Assembly (NCBI RefSeq): GCF_000514815.1
Contig: NZ_KI911471.1
Location: 497,062 to 561,061 of the forward strand
Origin: Salinispora fenicalii
Lineage (GTDB): Bacteria; Actinomycetota; Actinomycetes; Mycobacteriales; Micromonosporaceae
Direction of reading: 5' to 3'
DNA: 64,000 bases
Part shown: one piece after another, positions 10,720 through 19,103 of the stretch
Layout: the number at the start of each line of letters is the position of its first letter
How positions within the stretch are numbered: position 1 is the stretch's first letter
Notes under the pieces: model-generated
What the model was told of the DNA's origin: nothing
The model's input: only the letters and a program-made list of their open reading frames with translations
The model's database searches: none
Program-made: the position numbers and the translations under genes

Positions 10720-11963
10720 CCGCGCGGGCGGTGGTGACCGGGATCGGGGTGGTCGCACCGAGCGGTATCGGCGTGGACGCGCACTGGCAGACGGTGCTCG
10801 CCGGAGCGCGGCGTACCGGGCCGATCACCCTCTTCGATCCCTCCAGCTATCCGACCCGCTTCGGCGGCGAGGTGTCGGGATTCGACGCCGCTGCCTACGC
10901 CGACAACCGCCGGCTGGTGCAGACCGACCGGTGGACGCACCTCGGGTTCGCCGCCACCCGGCTGGCCCTGGCCGACGCGGGGCTGCCCCTGCGGGCCCCG
11001 GACCCGTACGGCTACGCGGTCGCCCTGGCCAGTTCGTCCGGGGGGAACCTGTTCGGGCAGCGGGAGCTGCAACGGCTGTGGGGCGGGTCCACTCGGACGG
11101 TCGGGGCGTACCAGTCGATCGCCTGGTTCTACGCCGCCAGCGTCGGTCAGCTCTCGATCCACCATCAGTTCAAGGGGCCGTGTGGGGTGCTGGTCGCCGA
11201 GACCGCCGGCGGGCTGGACAGCCTGGCGCACGCGGCCCGGGCGGTCCGCCGGGGCACTCCGGTGGTGATCGCCGGGGCCACCGAGTGCCCATTGAGCCCG
11301 TACGCCCTGGCGTGTCAGCTCGCCTCCGGGATGCTCAGCGAGGGGGCGGACCCGGAGCGGGCGTACCGACCGTTTGATGTGGCGGCGAGTGGCTACCTGC
11401 CGGCGGAGGGGGGTGCGGTCTTCGTCGTGGAGGAGTTGAGCCACGCGTTGGCCCGCGGGGCCCGGGTGTACGGTGAGCTGATGGGGTGGGGTGCCACCCA
11501 CGACGGCGCACACACCACTGTAGACACAGCGGGCGATCCCGGGCAGTACGCCCGGGCGATGCGGCTGGCGCTGGACCGGGCCGGGGTCGGCGCGGATGCG
11601 GTCGACGTGGTGGTGCCCGACGCGTTGGGGGTGCCGCGCTACGACCGCAGCGAGGCGATCGCGTTGCGCGCTGTCTTCGGGGATCGGCAGCCCCCGGTCA
11701 CCACGCAGAAGTCGCTGACCGGGCGGGCCCATCAGGGGGGAGCCGCCTTGGACGTGGCGACCGCGTTGCTCGCTTTCGCGCATGACACGCTACCTGCCTC
11801 CGCCGGACCGGATGAGGTCGCGCCGGGGTGCGAGCTGGATTTCCTGCGGGAGCAGCGGCAGCCGGTGAACCGGTTGTCGCTGGTCTGCGCCCGCGGCTTC
11901 GACGGGTTCAACAGTGCGCTGGTCTTGCTTGGGGCGGCGCCGAGGGACGGCGGTGAGCAGTGA
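10716..11963 (+). CDS. Type II polyketide chain length factor, KS-beta
   Basis: A 415-residue KS-beta. It aligns throughout with the upstream KS-alpha but lacks the nucleophilic Cys: the block reads [13 protein letters not shown], with Thr163 where KS-alpha has Cys170. Most KS-beta proteins have Gln at this site (AEQAGGLD), so Thr is unusual. The HGTGT-type His is also absent ([10 protein letters not shown]). The subunit sets chain length in the KS heterodimer. Its start overlaps the KS-alpha stop and its stop overlaps the next start. Confidence 0.92.
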   Translation: MTARAVVTGIGVVAPSGIGVDAHWQTVLAGARRTGPITLFDPSSYPTRFGGEVSGFDAAAYADNRRLVQTDRWTHLGFAATRLALADAGLPLRAPDPYGYAVALASSSGGNLFGQRELQRLWGGSTRTVGAYQSIAWFYAASVGQLSIHHQFKGPCGVLVAETAGGLDSLAHAARAVRRGTPVVIAGATECPLSPYALACQLASGMLSEGADPERAYRPFDVAASGYLPAEGGAVFVVEELSHALARGARVYGELMGWGATHDGAHTTVDTAGDPGQYARAMRLALDRAGVGADAVDVVVPDALGVPRYDRSEAIALRAVFGDRQPPVTTQKSLTGRAHQGGAALDVATALLAFAHDTLPASAGPDEVAPGCELDFLREQRQPVNRLSLVCARGFDGFNSALVLLGAAPRDGGEQ

Positions 11964-12322
11964 CCGAGCTGGACGAACGGAAGGCGGCGACCCGGTCTGA
12001 CGGCGCCGGTGCGGCACAGGCGCGGGTGGTGTTCCTGGTGCGGGTGCCAGCCGAGCGGACGGCGGCGTTCCTGGCCGCGTACGAGGCGGTGCGCCACCTC
12101 GTCGCGGATGGGGTGCCGGGACACCGGGTGGACCAGGTGTGCCGGTCGGCGGCGGACCCGGAGCAGTGGTTGATCACCAGCGAGTGGGCGAGTTTGGCGG
12201 ACTTCGAGGCGTGGGAACGGAGCCCGGAGCACCGCGACCTGGTCCGCCCGATGCGGGAGTGCTTCACCGATGCCCGCTCCCTGCGTTTCCACATTCTTGC
12301 CCAGACTCCCACTCTGCCCTGA
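11960..12322 (+). CDS. Antibiotic biosynthesis monooxygenase (ABM) domain protein
   Basis: A 120-residue protein with a ferredoxin-like ABM fold. After a 20-residue charged lead it has VVFLVRVPAERTAAFLAAYE, WLITSEWASLADFEAWERSP and EHRDLVRPM. Cofactor-free ABM oxygenases such as ActVA-Orf6 oxidise anthrones to quinones; related proteins occur in whiE loci. It is the last gene of the cluster A operon, overlapping KS-beta by four bases, and is followed by a strong hairpin. Confidence 0.82.
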   Translation: MTELDERKAATRSDGAGAAQARVVFLVRVPAERTAAFLAAYEAVRHLVADGVPGHRVDQVCRSAADPEQWLITSEWASLADFEAWERSPEHRDLVRPMRECFTDARSLRFHILAQTPTLP

Positions 12323-12351
12323 CCGGACTTCCACGACATACCGGTGCAGTA

Positions 12352-12389
12352 CCCACGGCCATGCCGACCCGCCCGGGCATGGCCGTGGG
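12352..12389 (+). terminator. Hairpin ending the cluster A operon
   Basis: CCCACGGCCATGCC (12352-12365) pairs perfectly with GGCATGGCCGTGGG (12376-12389) across a 10-base loop, 29 bases after the ABM gene. No T-run follows, as is usual in high-GC actinomycetes. It marks a clear transcriptional end between clusters A and B. Confidence 0.75.
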
Positions 12390-12439
12390 GTGTGCCGTGA
12401 CCGTGCAGTCCACTGTTGGCAGTCTGCTACGACCGTTTC

Positions 12440-12793
12440 ACACTGCGTCGGCCAGGTCGGCAATCCAGAGGAGGCCGGATCATGGTTCGGCTTCCGGGTG
12501 GACGTCGAGCCGGTCGAGGGTGGGAAGGTCACGGTGATGTTCTCCCCGGACACGGTGGTGCGGGCCCGGGTCGTCGAGGTCGACGAGCCGCGCCGGTTCG
12601 GGTACGCGGGTGAGGGTGACACCTACCGCTGGCTGCTCAGCCCGCAGGGGGACGGCTGCCGGCTGGCGCTGGAAAATGAGGTCGGCGACCCGGGCCACCT
12701 GCCGCAGAGCGCCGCCGGCTTCCACCGGGCCCTGGACAGGGCGCAGGAACACCCCGCGCCCGCCCGTCGGGCAGCCCGCTGTTGCCTGGCCTA
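12440..12793 (+). pseudogene. Remnant of a START/AHSA1-domain protein
   Basis: One frame reads through a recognisable C-terminal part of an AHSA1/SRPBCC protein. It shows WFGFRVDVEPVEGGKVTVMF, then VVEVDEPRRFGYAGEG, WLLSPQGDGCRLALENEV and a closing helix AAGFHRALDRA. The N-terminal strand and first helix are missing and no start with a ribosome binding site precedes it. The end runs into a dispersed repeat. It looks like a decayed or truncated gene between clusters A and B. Confidence 0.6.
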
Positions 12794-13003
12794 GCGCCCC
12801 TGGTCACCGCCGAAAGACCGCGCCGACCGTGTTTGTGCCGGCGGAGCCGGTGCGTCCATGTTGGTCGACTCGTGGCGGCGCATCCGCCTCGACCGACACC
12901 TCAGTCTATTCCCGCCGAAGACACCTGCTCGCGGCAGCCCGGGTCGAGCCCTGCCGCGCCCCGCCAGTGGGGCAGCTCGACAGCAAACGTAACGCAGGTG
13001 CCC
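12740..13003 (+). repeat. Dispersed repeat, copy 1
   Basis: This segment is similar to 45609-45880 in the same orientation. Shared stretches include GCGCAGGAA-ACCCCGCGCCC, CCCCTGGTCACCGCCGAAAG, GGTGCGTCCATGTTGGTC, GAAGACACCTGCTCGCGGCA and GCAGCCCGGGTCGAGCC, with scattered substitutions and small indels. No convincing protein or transposase is encoded. It is probably a non-autonomous or decayed element. The two copies lie about 33 kb apart, on either side of cluster B and the following housekeeping genes. Confidence 0.8.
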
Positions 13004-13035
13004 AGGTGCCCAGGTGCCCAGGTGCCCAGGTGCAC
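12996..13035 (+). repeat. 8-bp tandem repeat AGGTGCCC
   Basis: Four perfect tandem AGGTGCCC units (12996-13027) are followed by a fifth imperfect unit AGGTGCAC (13028-13035). It sits directly at the end of the dispersed repeat and is absent at the end of copy 2, where GGCACCC occurs once. A slippage-prone microsatellite is likely. Confidence 0.9.
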
Positions 13036-13355
13036 TACGAACCCGCAGGATGCGGCCTCCCGTGTATGGACGCCGATCGGCGGGGGAGACGGTCGTGGGG
13101 GCAGGCGCATCATGCGTTCGGGGTATCGAAGATCCTCCTAACGCATGCAGGGTCACCCGTTGGTGTCGGTGTGGGATCACGCGCGCGATCTTGCATGGCG
13201 AAGTGGTTGCCGGCAATCAGGCCAGCCGCCCTTTTTGATCTATCCTTTCGCACCTGTTAGCGGATCCGAAGTCTGCCGTAGGGTCGGCCGCAGCACCTCA
13301 GTGGACCTTCCTAAAGGGCAGAAATGCCCTTATTTGTGCTGGGCGGTGAACGGCA
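13036..13355. other. Intergenic leader of cluster B
   Basis: These 320 bases contain no convincing gene. The last part is more A/T-rich than its surroundings and contains a hairpin at 13314-13331: AAGGGCA, loop GAAA, TGCCCTT. It ends 24 bases before the ligase GTG start. GTGAACGG occurs at 13346-13353 and again at 13356-13363, the second copy overlapping the start codon. The promoter of the first cluster B gene probably lies here, but -10/-35 boxes cannot be assigned with confidence. Confidence 0.45.
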
Positions 13356-14756
13356 GTGAACGGGAACCCCTCGTCCCGCGATTCCAATGCGACCGATCCC
13401 GACTGGGTAGACGGTTTCCTGTTTACCGGCAAGCCGGCCGACGTCTGTCTCCGGCTCCCCGACCCGGTTGACCGGGGCACGCTGCACCGGCTGGTCACCG
13501 AGGCACAGACCCGCCTCAGCGCCGCCGGACTGCGCCGCGGGGGCGCAGTCGCGCTACGGCTGCCGCCGTCCCTGGCGTACGTGGTGAACCTGCTCGCCAC
13601 CTGGCGCAGCGGCGCGCAGGCCATCCTGCTGGACCACCGCCTCACTGACCACGAGGCCGACCGCGCGCTGCGGCGGCTTACCCCTCAGGTGGTCGTGGCG
13701 CCGGTCCGCACCGGTGGCGCCGCGCTACGCGTCTTCGTCGATGTCACCGAGGGGTTCACCCCGTACGGCGACCACCCGGCCACCAGCGACCACGCAGTGA
13801 TCCAACTCAGCTCCGGCTCCACCGGGCCCTCCAAAATAATTGGGCGGACCGCCGCCGACCTGATCGCTGAGGTGCGTCGCTACACCCAGCTCGACGGTGT
13901 GCCCCTACCCGGCGAACGACTCATCCTGCTTCCGTCCATGGTGCACGTGCTCGGCCTCGTCGGCGGCCTGCTCTACGGGCTGCACGCTGGCGTCGAACTG
14001 GTTCCACCGCAACGACTCAGCGGCGCGGCGGTGCTCGACGCGATCGGCGCCGCCGGCAGCCCGGCCACGGTCCTCGGCGTGCCATTCCACATCGGACTTC
14101 TGGCTGCCACCCAGCCCGACCGGCCCCTGCCCATGTTCCGCCGGATGATCACCGGCGGGGAACTTGTTTCCGCCGCCACGGCTCGCTCCTTCACGGACCG
14201 GTTCGGCGTACCGCTGGGCAACATGTATGGAATGACCGAGGTGGGGGTCATCGGCACCGACCTATATGGAGAACACCGGCCGAGGATTGTCCCCGCCCCC
14301 GGGGTCGACGTTCGTGAGGTCGCCGGTGAGCTGCGCGTGAGCTGCCCCGCCTCCCCGTACCTCGGCCACACAGATCCGTCCCGCTGGTCCGCCGGTTGGC
14401 TACACACCCGGGACGCGGGCACCGTGGACCCGGACAGCGGCCTGGTGACCATCCGCGGCCGGCTCGACTCCCAGGTCTCGGTCGGTGGGATGAAGGTCGA
14501 CCTCACCGAGGTGGAGAATACGGTCGCGGAGCTACCGGGGGTCGCCGCCGCAGTGGTGGTCTGGGATGACGGCATCACCGCGTACGTGCAAACGGTGGGC
14601 ACGCTCGCCGAGGAGACCCTGGACCAACAGCTCGCCGAGCGGCTGGCCGGCTACAAGCGTCCCCGCACCCTGCGGCTGCTCGATCAGCTGCCTCGCACGA
14701 CCACCGGCAAGCTGGTCCGATCGGTGGATATGCTGCGTACGGCAGGGACATCGTGA
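13356..14756 (+). CDS. AMP-dependent acyl/aryl ligase 1
   Basis: A 466-residue ANL-superfamily enzyme. The phosphate-binding loop reads VIQLSSGSTGPSK. The A5-type block is NMYGMTEVGVIG. The hinge region reads IRGRLDSQVSVGGMKVDLTE. The C-terminal catalytic lysine is in LPRTTTGKLV. It activates a carboxylate as acyl-AMP and passes it to CoA or to an ACP. It is the first gene of cluster B, close to two ACP genes and a phosphopantetheinyl transferase, so loading of a starter on one of those ACPs is a reasonable inference. GTG start chosen because the conserved fold begins soon after; the ribosome binding site is weak. Its 3' end overlaps the antisense PPTase gene by 73 bases. Confidence 0.85.
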   Translation: MNGNPSSRDSNATDPDWVDGFLFTGKPADVCLRLPDPVDRGTLHRLVTEAQTRLSAAGLRRGGAVALRLPPSLAYVVNLLATWRSGAQAILLDHRLTDHEADRALRRLTPQVVVAPVRTGGAALRVFVDVTEGFTPYGDHPATSDHAVIQLSSGSTGPSKIIGRTAADLIAEVRRYTQLDGVPLPGERLILLPSMVHVLGLVGGLLYGLHAGVELVPPQRLSGAAVLDAIGAAGSPATVLGVPFHIGLLAATQPDRPLPMFRRMITGGELVSAATARSFTDRFGVPLGNMYGMTEVGVIGTDLYGEHRPRIVPAPGVDVREVAGELRVSCPASPYLGHTDPSRWSAGWLHTRDAGTVDPDSGLVTIRGRLDSQVSVGGMKVDLTEVENTVAELPGVAAAVVVWDDGITAYVQTVGTLAEETLDQQLAERLAGYKRPRTLRLLDQLPRTTTGKLVRSVDMLRTAGTS

Positions 14757-15379
14757 TCGGGCGGCTCCGTCTCCCCGACGATGACCGTCTCAGCTTCGCC
14801 GCCAACCACCGCTACCGCCAGGAGCAGCGTCCCGGGGCAGTGGGGATGGCCGACCCAGACATCGGCGATAGCTGGCACCGGGCGCATCCGTCCGGGGCCG
14901 GGGACCGGCATCCGCCGGCCTGGACCTCCGGCGCGCAGCCCGAGGCCGAGCGCCTTGCCGACGGCCTCCTTCGCGGTCCACAACCGCAGGAAGTCCCGGC
15001 TCCGTCCGGCTTCGGGACGGGCCGCGAGCCAGGCCACTTCGGCCGGGTCGTACCAGCGGCGGGCCAAGCCCAGCGCGGGCAGCTGACGGCACTGCTCGAC
15101 GTCCACCCCCACCGGCCCGCCGGTCCGGACGGCGATCACCGTCACTCCGCCGCCACGGCTCACACTCGCCGGCACAGCGATCTGGCTCCGGCCGGTGTCC
15201 CTTGTGACCAGCGCAGCCGCGCCGGGCCGGTGGGTCACCACGAGGTCCGCCTCCGGACAGCCCAGCACTTTAGCGGCGGCCTGTCGCAGCAGCCGTTCGG
15301 CTGAGGCCGGCTGACCACCAGTACCCCGACCGATCCATACATACACGGTGTCCCGATTCGACACCAGTGACAGGTTCAC
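14684..15379 (-). CDS. 4'-phosphopantetheinyl transferase, Sfp type
   Basis: A 231-residue PPTase with the two signature motifs GVDVE (91-95) and FLRLWTAKEAVGKALGLGL, the latter containing W134-x2-K-E-A-x2-K. It attaches phosphopantetheine from CoA to carrier protein serines. The usual FSLSH block before GVDVE is degenerate here (VPASVSRGGG). The gene is antisense inside the plus-strand cluster. Its 3' end overlaps the ligase gene and its GTG start is only 15 bases from the ACP start, so the ACP ribosome binding site fills the whole gap. It most likely activates the two ACPs encoded next to it. Confidence 0.88.
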   Translation of the reverse strand: MNLSLVSNRDTVYVWIGRGTGGQPASAERLLRQAAAKVLGCPEADLVVTHRPGAAALVTRDTGRSQIAVPASVSRGGGVTVIAVRTGGPVGVDVEQCRQLPALGLARRWYDPAEVAWLAARPEAGRSRDFLRLWTAKEAVGKALGLGLRAGGPGRRMPVPGPGRMRPVPAIADVWVGHPHCPGTLLLAVAVVGGEAETVIVGETEPPDHDVPAVRSISTDRTSLPVVVRGS

Positions 15380-15394
15380 GGAGAGAGGTTAACC

Positions 15395-15661
15395 ATGAGA
15401 GCCGAGGTCCGCGCCTTCGTCATCGAGCAACTCACCGACATGAACTACGACGTGGAGGGGGTTGACGACGACGCCACTCTCGGGCCTGCCGGGGTGGACC
15501 TGGAGTCCCTGGCCCTCGCCGACCTGGCTGTCCGGGTCGAGGACCAGTACGGACTGACGTTCGCCGAGGAGGAGTCGGAGCAGCTGGCTCTGATGACGGT
15601 GGGTGAGTTCACCACGATGGTCGCCAACCGGGTTGCCGGGGCGCCGAGCGACCAATCCTGA
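15395..15661 (+). CDS. Stand-alone acyl carrier protein 1
   Basis: An 88-residue acidic four-helix ACP, the usual size. The phosphopantetheine site is GVDLESLALADLAVRVE, with Ser38 after DLE. GGAGAGAGG precedes the ATG at 15395. The DLESL motif, rather than DSL, is common in carrier proteins of type II polyene and aryl polyene systems and some other free-standing ACPs. It starts a tightly coupled gene string (TGATG overlap with the next gene) with KS-like genes, so it is the likely chain carrier. Confidence 0.9.
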   Translation: MRAEVRAFVIEQLTDMNYDVEGVDDDATLGPAGVDLESLALADLAVRVEDQYGLTFAEEESEQLALMTVGEFTTMVANRVAGAPSDQS

Positions 15662-15903
15662 TGGCCGGTCAGCCCGACCTGAGGCGAGTGGACCTGGTGG
15701 CCATGCTCGCCCAGCTCACCGACCGATCCACCAACCAGCCCGAGCGGATTGGCTCGATGGAGCTGGCCTGGCTCGTGCACCTGGTCGAGCAGCGCTATGA
15801 CCGGCAACTCGACCTCACCGACGACCAACTCGCCGAAATTCGCACCGTTGATGACGCACTGGTGGTCTTCGAGACCGCCCTGGCAGCTGCCGCCGATGGT
15901 TGA
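15661..15903 (+). CDS. Stand-alone acyl carrier protein 2 (atypical)
   Basis: An 80-residue protein with the length and helix pattern of an ACP. The prosthetic site reads RIGSMELAWLVHLVEQRY, with Ser32 in place and the preceding Asp of the DSL motif replaced by Gly. A short helix 1 and acidic C-terminal helices (DLTDDQLAEI, VFETALAAA) fit the fold. It begins on the last base of the ACP1 stop codon (TGATG). Two ACPs in series suggest separate starter and elongation carriers. The Gly could weaken modification, so whether it carries phosphopantetheine needs a test. Confidence 0.78.
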   Translation: MAGQPDLRRVDLVAMLAQLTDRSTNQPERIGSMELAWLVHLVEQRYDRQLDLTDDQLAEIRTVDDALVVFETALAAAADG

Positions 15904-16975
15904 GCCGGCCGACATTCTCCTCACTGGCGTCCACGCGACCAGTGCACTCGGTCGCGGTGCCGAGGCGCAGTTGGCCGGGGTACTTGCCGGAATCCCCGCG
16001 TTCCGACCGGTCCGCCGCTTCAACACCGGCCCCCGGCGGGTCAACGCGGCGGCCACCCTGTCGGATGCCGGCCCCCTCGCCGACGAACTGACCGAGGCAG
16101 TGACCGCGGCGTGTACGTCGGCGGGGCTCACCGCATCGCAGCGGGCTGAGGCGGCACTGCTGCTCGCGGTGCACGGCGGGAGGTCCGTACCGGCGTTGGG
16201 CGCTGGCCTCGCCGCGGCCACTGGCTTCCCAGCCGTGCGCACGTACACCACGGCGTGTGTCTCGGGCACCAACGCGATCGCTGACGCGGCGGTGTTGCTG
16301 CGGCGCGGCGAGGTCGATCGGGCCGTGGTCGCCGCCGGCTACCTGGTCGAGCCCGACCAGTACGCCCTCTTCGACGTCGGCCGGGCACTCGCCACCGATG
16401 CGCAGGTGCGTCCGTTTAGCGCCGGGCGTACCGGTCTGCTGCTCGGCGACGGAGTGGCGGCGGTGGTGTTGGAACGCGCCGACATCGCCCGGCAACCGAT
16501 CGCCGGCCTGCTCGGCTGGGGGCGGGCGGGTGACGCCTTCCACCCCTGCCAGCCCGAGCCGACCGGCCGCGGCCTGGCCCGGGCGATCAGCGCCGCACTG
16601 GTCCGCGCCGGTCGTGACCCAGCGGAGATCGGCTACGTCAACGCAAATGCCACGGGGGCCGGGCCAGGCGACGCGGCCGAGGCAGCGGCGTTGCGGACCG
16701 CACTGGGCCCGACGGCCCGGCGGGTGCCGGTGAGCTCCACCAAAGCTCTGCACGGGCACGCCCTGGAGGCGTCCGGCCTGTTGGAACTGGTGGTGACGGT
16801 GCTCGCGCTGCAGCGCGGCAAGCTGCCGGCGAACGCCGGTTGGCTCGGGCCGGACCCGGAGTGTCCGCTCGATGTCATCCGGGACGCGCCCCGACCGGCG
16901 GACACCGGCTACGCGCTCACCCTCAACGCCGCCTTCGGCGGCGCTAGTACCGCCCTGCTGCTGGGTGCGACGTGA
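15896..16975 (+). CDS. Ketosynthase-like protein with altered catalytic triad
   Basis: A 359-residue KS-fold protein, shorter than the usual 410. The nucleophile block TYTTACVSGTNAIAD keeps Cys121. The HGTGT block reads VNANATGAG, so the first catalytic His is Asn251. The second His is kept in STKALHGHALEASG (His288). The natural N-terminal strand is shortened. Such a Cys-Asn-His set might still transfer acyl groups but decarboxylate malonyl-ACP poorly, suggesting a priming or acyl-transfer role or a partner role to the complete KS at 19100. The start overlaps the ACP2 stop by eight bases. Confidence 0.82.
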   Translation: MVEPADILLTGVHATSALGRGAEAQLAGVLAGIPAFRPVRRFNTGPRRVNAAATLSDAGPLADELTEAVTAACTSAGLTASQRAEAALLLAVHGGRSVPALGAGLAAATGFPAVRTYTTACVSGTNAIADAAVLLRRGEVDRAVVAAGYLVEPDQYALFDVGRALATDAQVRPFSAGRTGLLLGDGVAAVVLERADIARQPIAGLLGWGRAGDAFHPCQPEPTGRGLARAISAALVRAGRDPAEIGYVNANATGAGPGDAAEAAALRTALGPTARRVPVSSTKALHGHALEASGLLELVVTVLALQRGKLPANAGWLGPDPECPLDVIRDAPRPADTGYALTLNAAFGGASTALLLGAT

Positions 16976-17490
16976 CCGGGCCGGGTGGACTGACCGTCCG
17001 CGCCCAGGCGGCCTGGCCGGAGCCGGGCGACGGCGCCGTGCCACCGCTACCAGGATTCGTCCACTCAGCCTTCAACCCGCTGGTGGTGGCGGTAGCAGAT
17101 CGGTGCCTGCGCCGGGCGTACCGAGCCGCGCCGACTGTCGACGGAGAGCGCACCGCGATCGTGCTGGTCAGCCCGACCGGCGATACGGCCAGCGCGGCGT
17201 ACGTGCGGGCCGCGGTGGCCGCTGACCGTCGGCCGGGACCGCTGTTCTTCTTCCAATCGGTGCCGAACAGCGTGGCCGGCCATCTGGCCGCCCGCTGGGG
17301 GCTGGGCGGGCCGGTGGTCTGCCTCGCGCCGACCGGCGACCCGCAGGCGGCCGGGTTCGCCGAGGCCGACCTGTTGCTGTACGACGGCGACGCCGACGCG
17401 GTGTTGCTGATCCTGATCGACACGGCACCGGACGACGGTGATGCGGAGTCAGCCGTCGCCGTGCTGCTGGGGGGAGGAGACCGAACATGA
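16972..17490 (+). CDS. Half-size ketosynthase-like protein (Ketoacyl-synt_2 type)
   Basis: A 172-residue protein resembling only the N-terminal half of a KS. RTAIVLVSPTGDTASAAYVR, then FFFQSVPNSVAGHLAARWGL and GGPVVCLAPTGDPQAAG line up with the dimer-interface and nucleophile region, ending with DADAVLLILID. The nucleophile position is not Cys in this alignment. Short KS-like proteins of this family accompany KS enzymes in aryl polyene and related type II gene sets. It probably pairs with one of the two larger KS proteins as a chain-length-factor analogue. Coupled by ATGA overlaps on both sides. Confidence 0.65.
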   Translation: MTGPGGLTVRAQAAWPEPGDGAVPPLPGFVHSAFNPLVVAVADRCLRRAYRAAPTVDGERTAIVLVSPTGDTASAAYVRAAVAADRRPGPLFFFQSVPNSVAGHLAARWGLGGPVVCLAPTGDPQAAGFAEADLLLYDGDADAVLLILIDTAPDDGDAESAVAVLLGGGDRT

Positions 17491-19103
17491 GACCCAGGGG
17501 AATCCGTGGGCTGCTCGCCGCCGATAGCCACATTGGTGCCGGGAATGTGCTCGAGCGGGTGCTTGCGCACGGCACCGACCCGGACACGCCCTGCCTGACG
17601 TTCGACACACCGCTGGACGGGCACCCCGCCGAGACACCGCTCACGCTGGGACAGCTCGACCGCCGGGTAGCGGCCCGGGCCGCCTGGCTGCACGAACGGG
17701 GAATCGGCCCCCGTGACCCGGTGGCGGTCTGGGCCACCGCGGTCGCGGACATGGTGTTGAGCTACCTTGCGCTGACCCGGCTGGGCGCGATCCCGGCGCT
17801 GATGAACGGACAGCTGCAGCCGACCATCGCCGCCGAGTACATCCGGCGGCTGCGTGGCGTCGCGGTGCTCGCCGATGAGACGCACCGCGCGTTGCTCGCC
17901 GAACACGACCTTGGGGTCCCGGTGCTCGGCACGCCGGCCGAGGCCGGCAGCGGTGACCCGGCCGCGGCGCCCGCTCACTACCGGCACCACCCGGACGACC
18001 CGATCGTGATCACCCACACGTCCGGCACCACCGGAGTGCCGAAGGCGGTGTTGCACTCGCACGCCAGCCTCTTCGTGGCGACCCGGCACCTGCTGAGCAT
18101 GCCGCAGGCGCAGGGCACCAGCCGGATCCTGAGTGCCTTGCCCGCCCCACACACCGCCACCGTGCTCATGGTCAACCAGGTGCTCGGCAACGGGGCGGAG
18201 ATGCTTCTCCTCTCCGAACAGGGTGGAGAGCGGGTTCTCGACGCCATCCAGCGCTGGCGCCCGGACGGGGTGTTCGGATTCTCGGTTACCTGGGCCGAGC
18301 TGGCCCGGTGCGATCTGGCCGGGTACGACCTGGACTCGGTTGGGCTGTGGTTCAACACCGGCGACTCGTCGCACGAGCCACACATCCGGCACCTGGTGGC
18401 GGTCGGCTCCCGGGACGTGATGACCCGCACGGGCGTCACCCGGGTGCCGGGCTCGGTATTCATCGATGGTCTCGGCTCCTCCGAGATGGGACACTCCATG
18501 TTCCACATCACCCACACCCGGGAGACCGACCGGTATGGACGGTGCATCGGCCGGCCGTACCGGTTCGCGAACGTCGCCGTGCTGGATGCGGCGGGTGAGC
18601 CGGTGCCCACGGGCGAGGCCGGCTGGCTGGGCATCGATTCGCTCTCGCTGTTCCGCGGCTACTGGAACGACTCGGTCACCACGCACCGCTACCGTCAGCG
18701 CGGCTGGTATCTGACCGGAGACCTGGTCTACGCCGACGCCGACGGCTGGTACTACCACCTGGACCGGGCGGTTGACTCGGTCGACTCAGTCGATGGGAAG
18801 CGCTTCTACACCGCGCTCTCCGAGGAGCGGATCCTCGCCGCCTGTCCCGATGTCACCGACTGCACGGTGGTCATGGCGCGCCAACCGGCCGGAGTCGTCA
18901 CCGACGTGCTGCTGGAACTGGCCGCCGACGCGGACGAGACCACGGACCGTACCGCGGTGGTTCGGGAGGCGTTGGGCGGGGAGGTCGGGGCGACCCTACG
19001 GCGGGTTGTTCCGGTCCGTTCCGCCGACATCCCCGTCACCGTTACCGGCAAGGTCCGCAAGGTGGCGTTGCGGGAACGCTACCTGAGCGGGGCGTCCCGA
19101 TGA
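17487..19103 (+). CDS. AMP-dependent acyl-CoA ligase 2
   Basis: A 538-residue ANL enzyme. VITHTSGTTGVPKAVLHSHA is the P-loop. GLGSSEMGHSMFH is the adenine-binding block. GWYLTGDLVYADADGWYYHL carries the ribose-binding Asp. TVTGKVRKVALRERYL has the C-terminal Lys. A short duplication, AVDSVDSVDGKRF, replaces the usual hinge sequence. GGGAGGAG precedes the ATG at 17487. Lying between KS genes, it probably activates the carboxylic starter or releases and recaptures product. The substrate cannot be read from sequence. Confidence 0.87.
   Translation: MRPRGIRGLLAADSHIGAGNVLERVLAHGTDPDTPCLTFDTPLDGHPAETPLTLGQLDRRVAARAAWLHERGIGPRDPVAVWATAVADMVLSYLALTRLGAIPALMNGQLQPTIAAEYIRRLRGVAVLADETHRALLAEHDLGVPVLGTPAEAGSGDPAAAPAHYRHHPDDPIVITHTSGTTGVPKAVLHSHASLFVATRHLLSMPQAQGTSRILSALPAPHTATVLMVNQVLGNGAEMLLLSEQGGERVLDAIQRWRPDGVFGFSVTWAELARCDLAGYDLDSVGLWFNTGDSSHEPHIRHLVAVGSRDVMTRTGVTRVPGSVFIDGLGSSEMGHSMFHITHTRETDRYGRCIGRPYRFANVAVLDAAGEPVPTGEAGWLGIDSLSLFRGYWNDSVTTHRYRQRGWYLTGDLVYADADGWYYHLDRAVDSVDSVDGKRFYTALSEERILAACPDVTDCTVVMARQPAGVVTDVLLELAADADETTDRTAVVREALGGEVGATLRRVVPVRSADIPVTVTGKVRKVALRERYLSGASR

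Noticed and set aside
12996-13035. Possible CRISPR array
   Set aside because: Units are 8 bp with no spacers and no cas genes are nearby.
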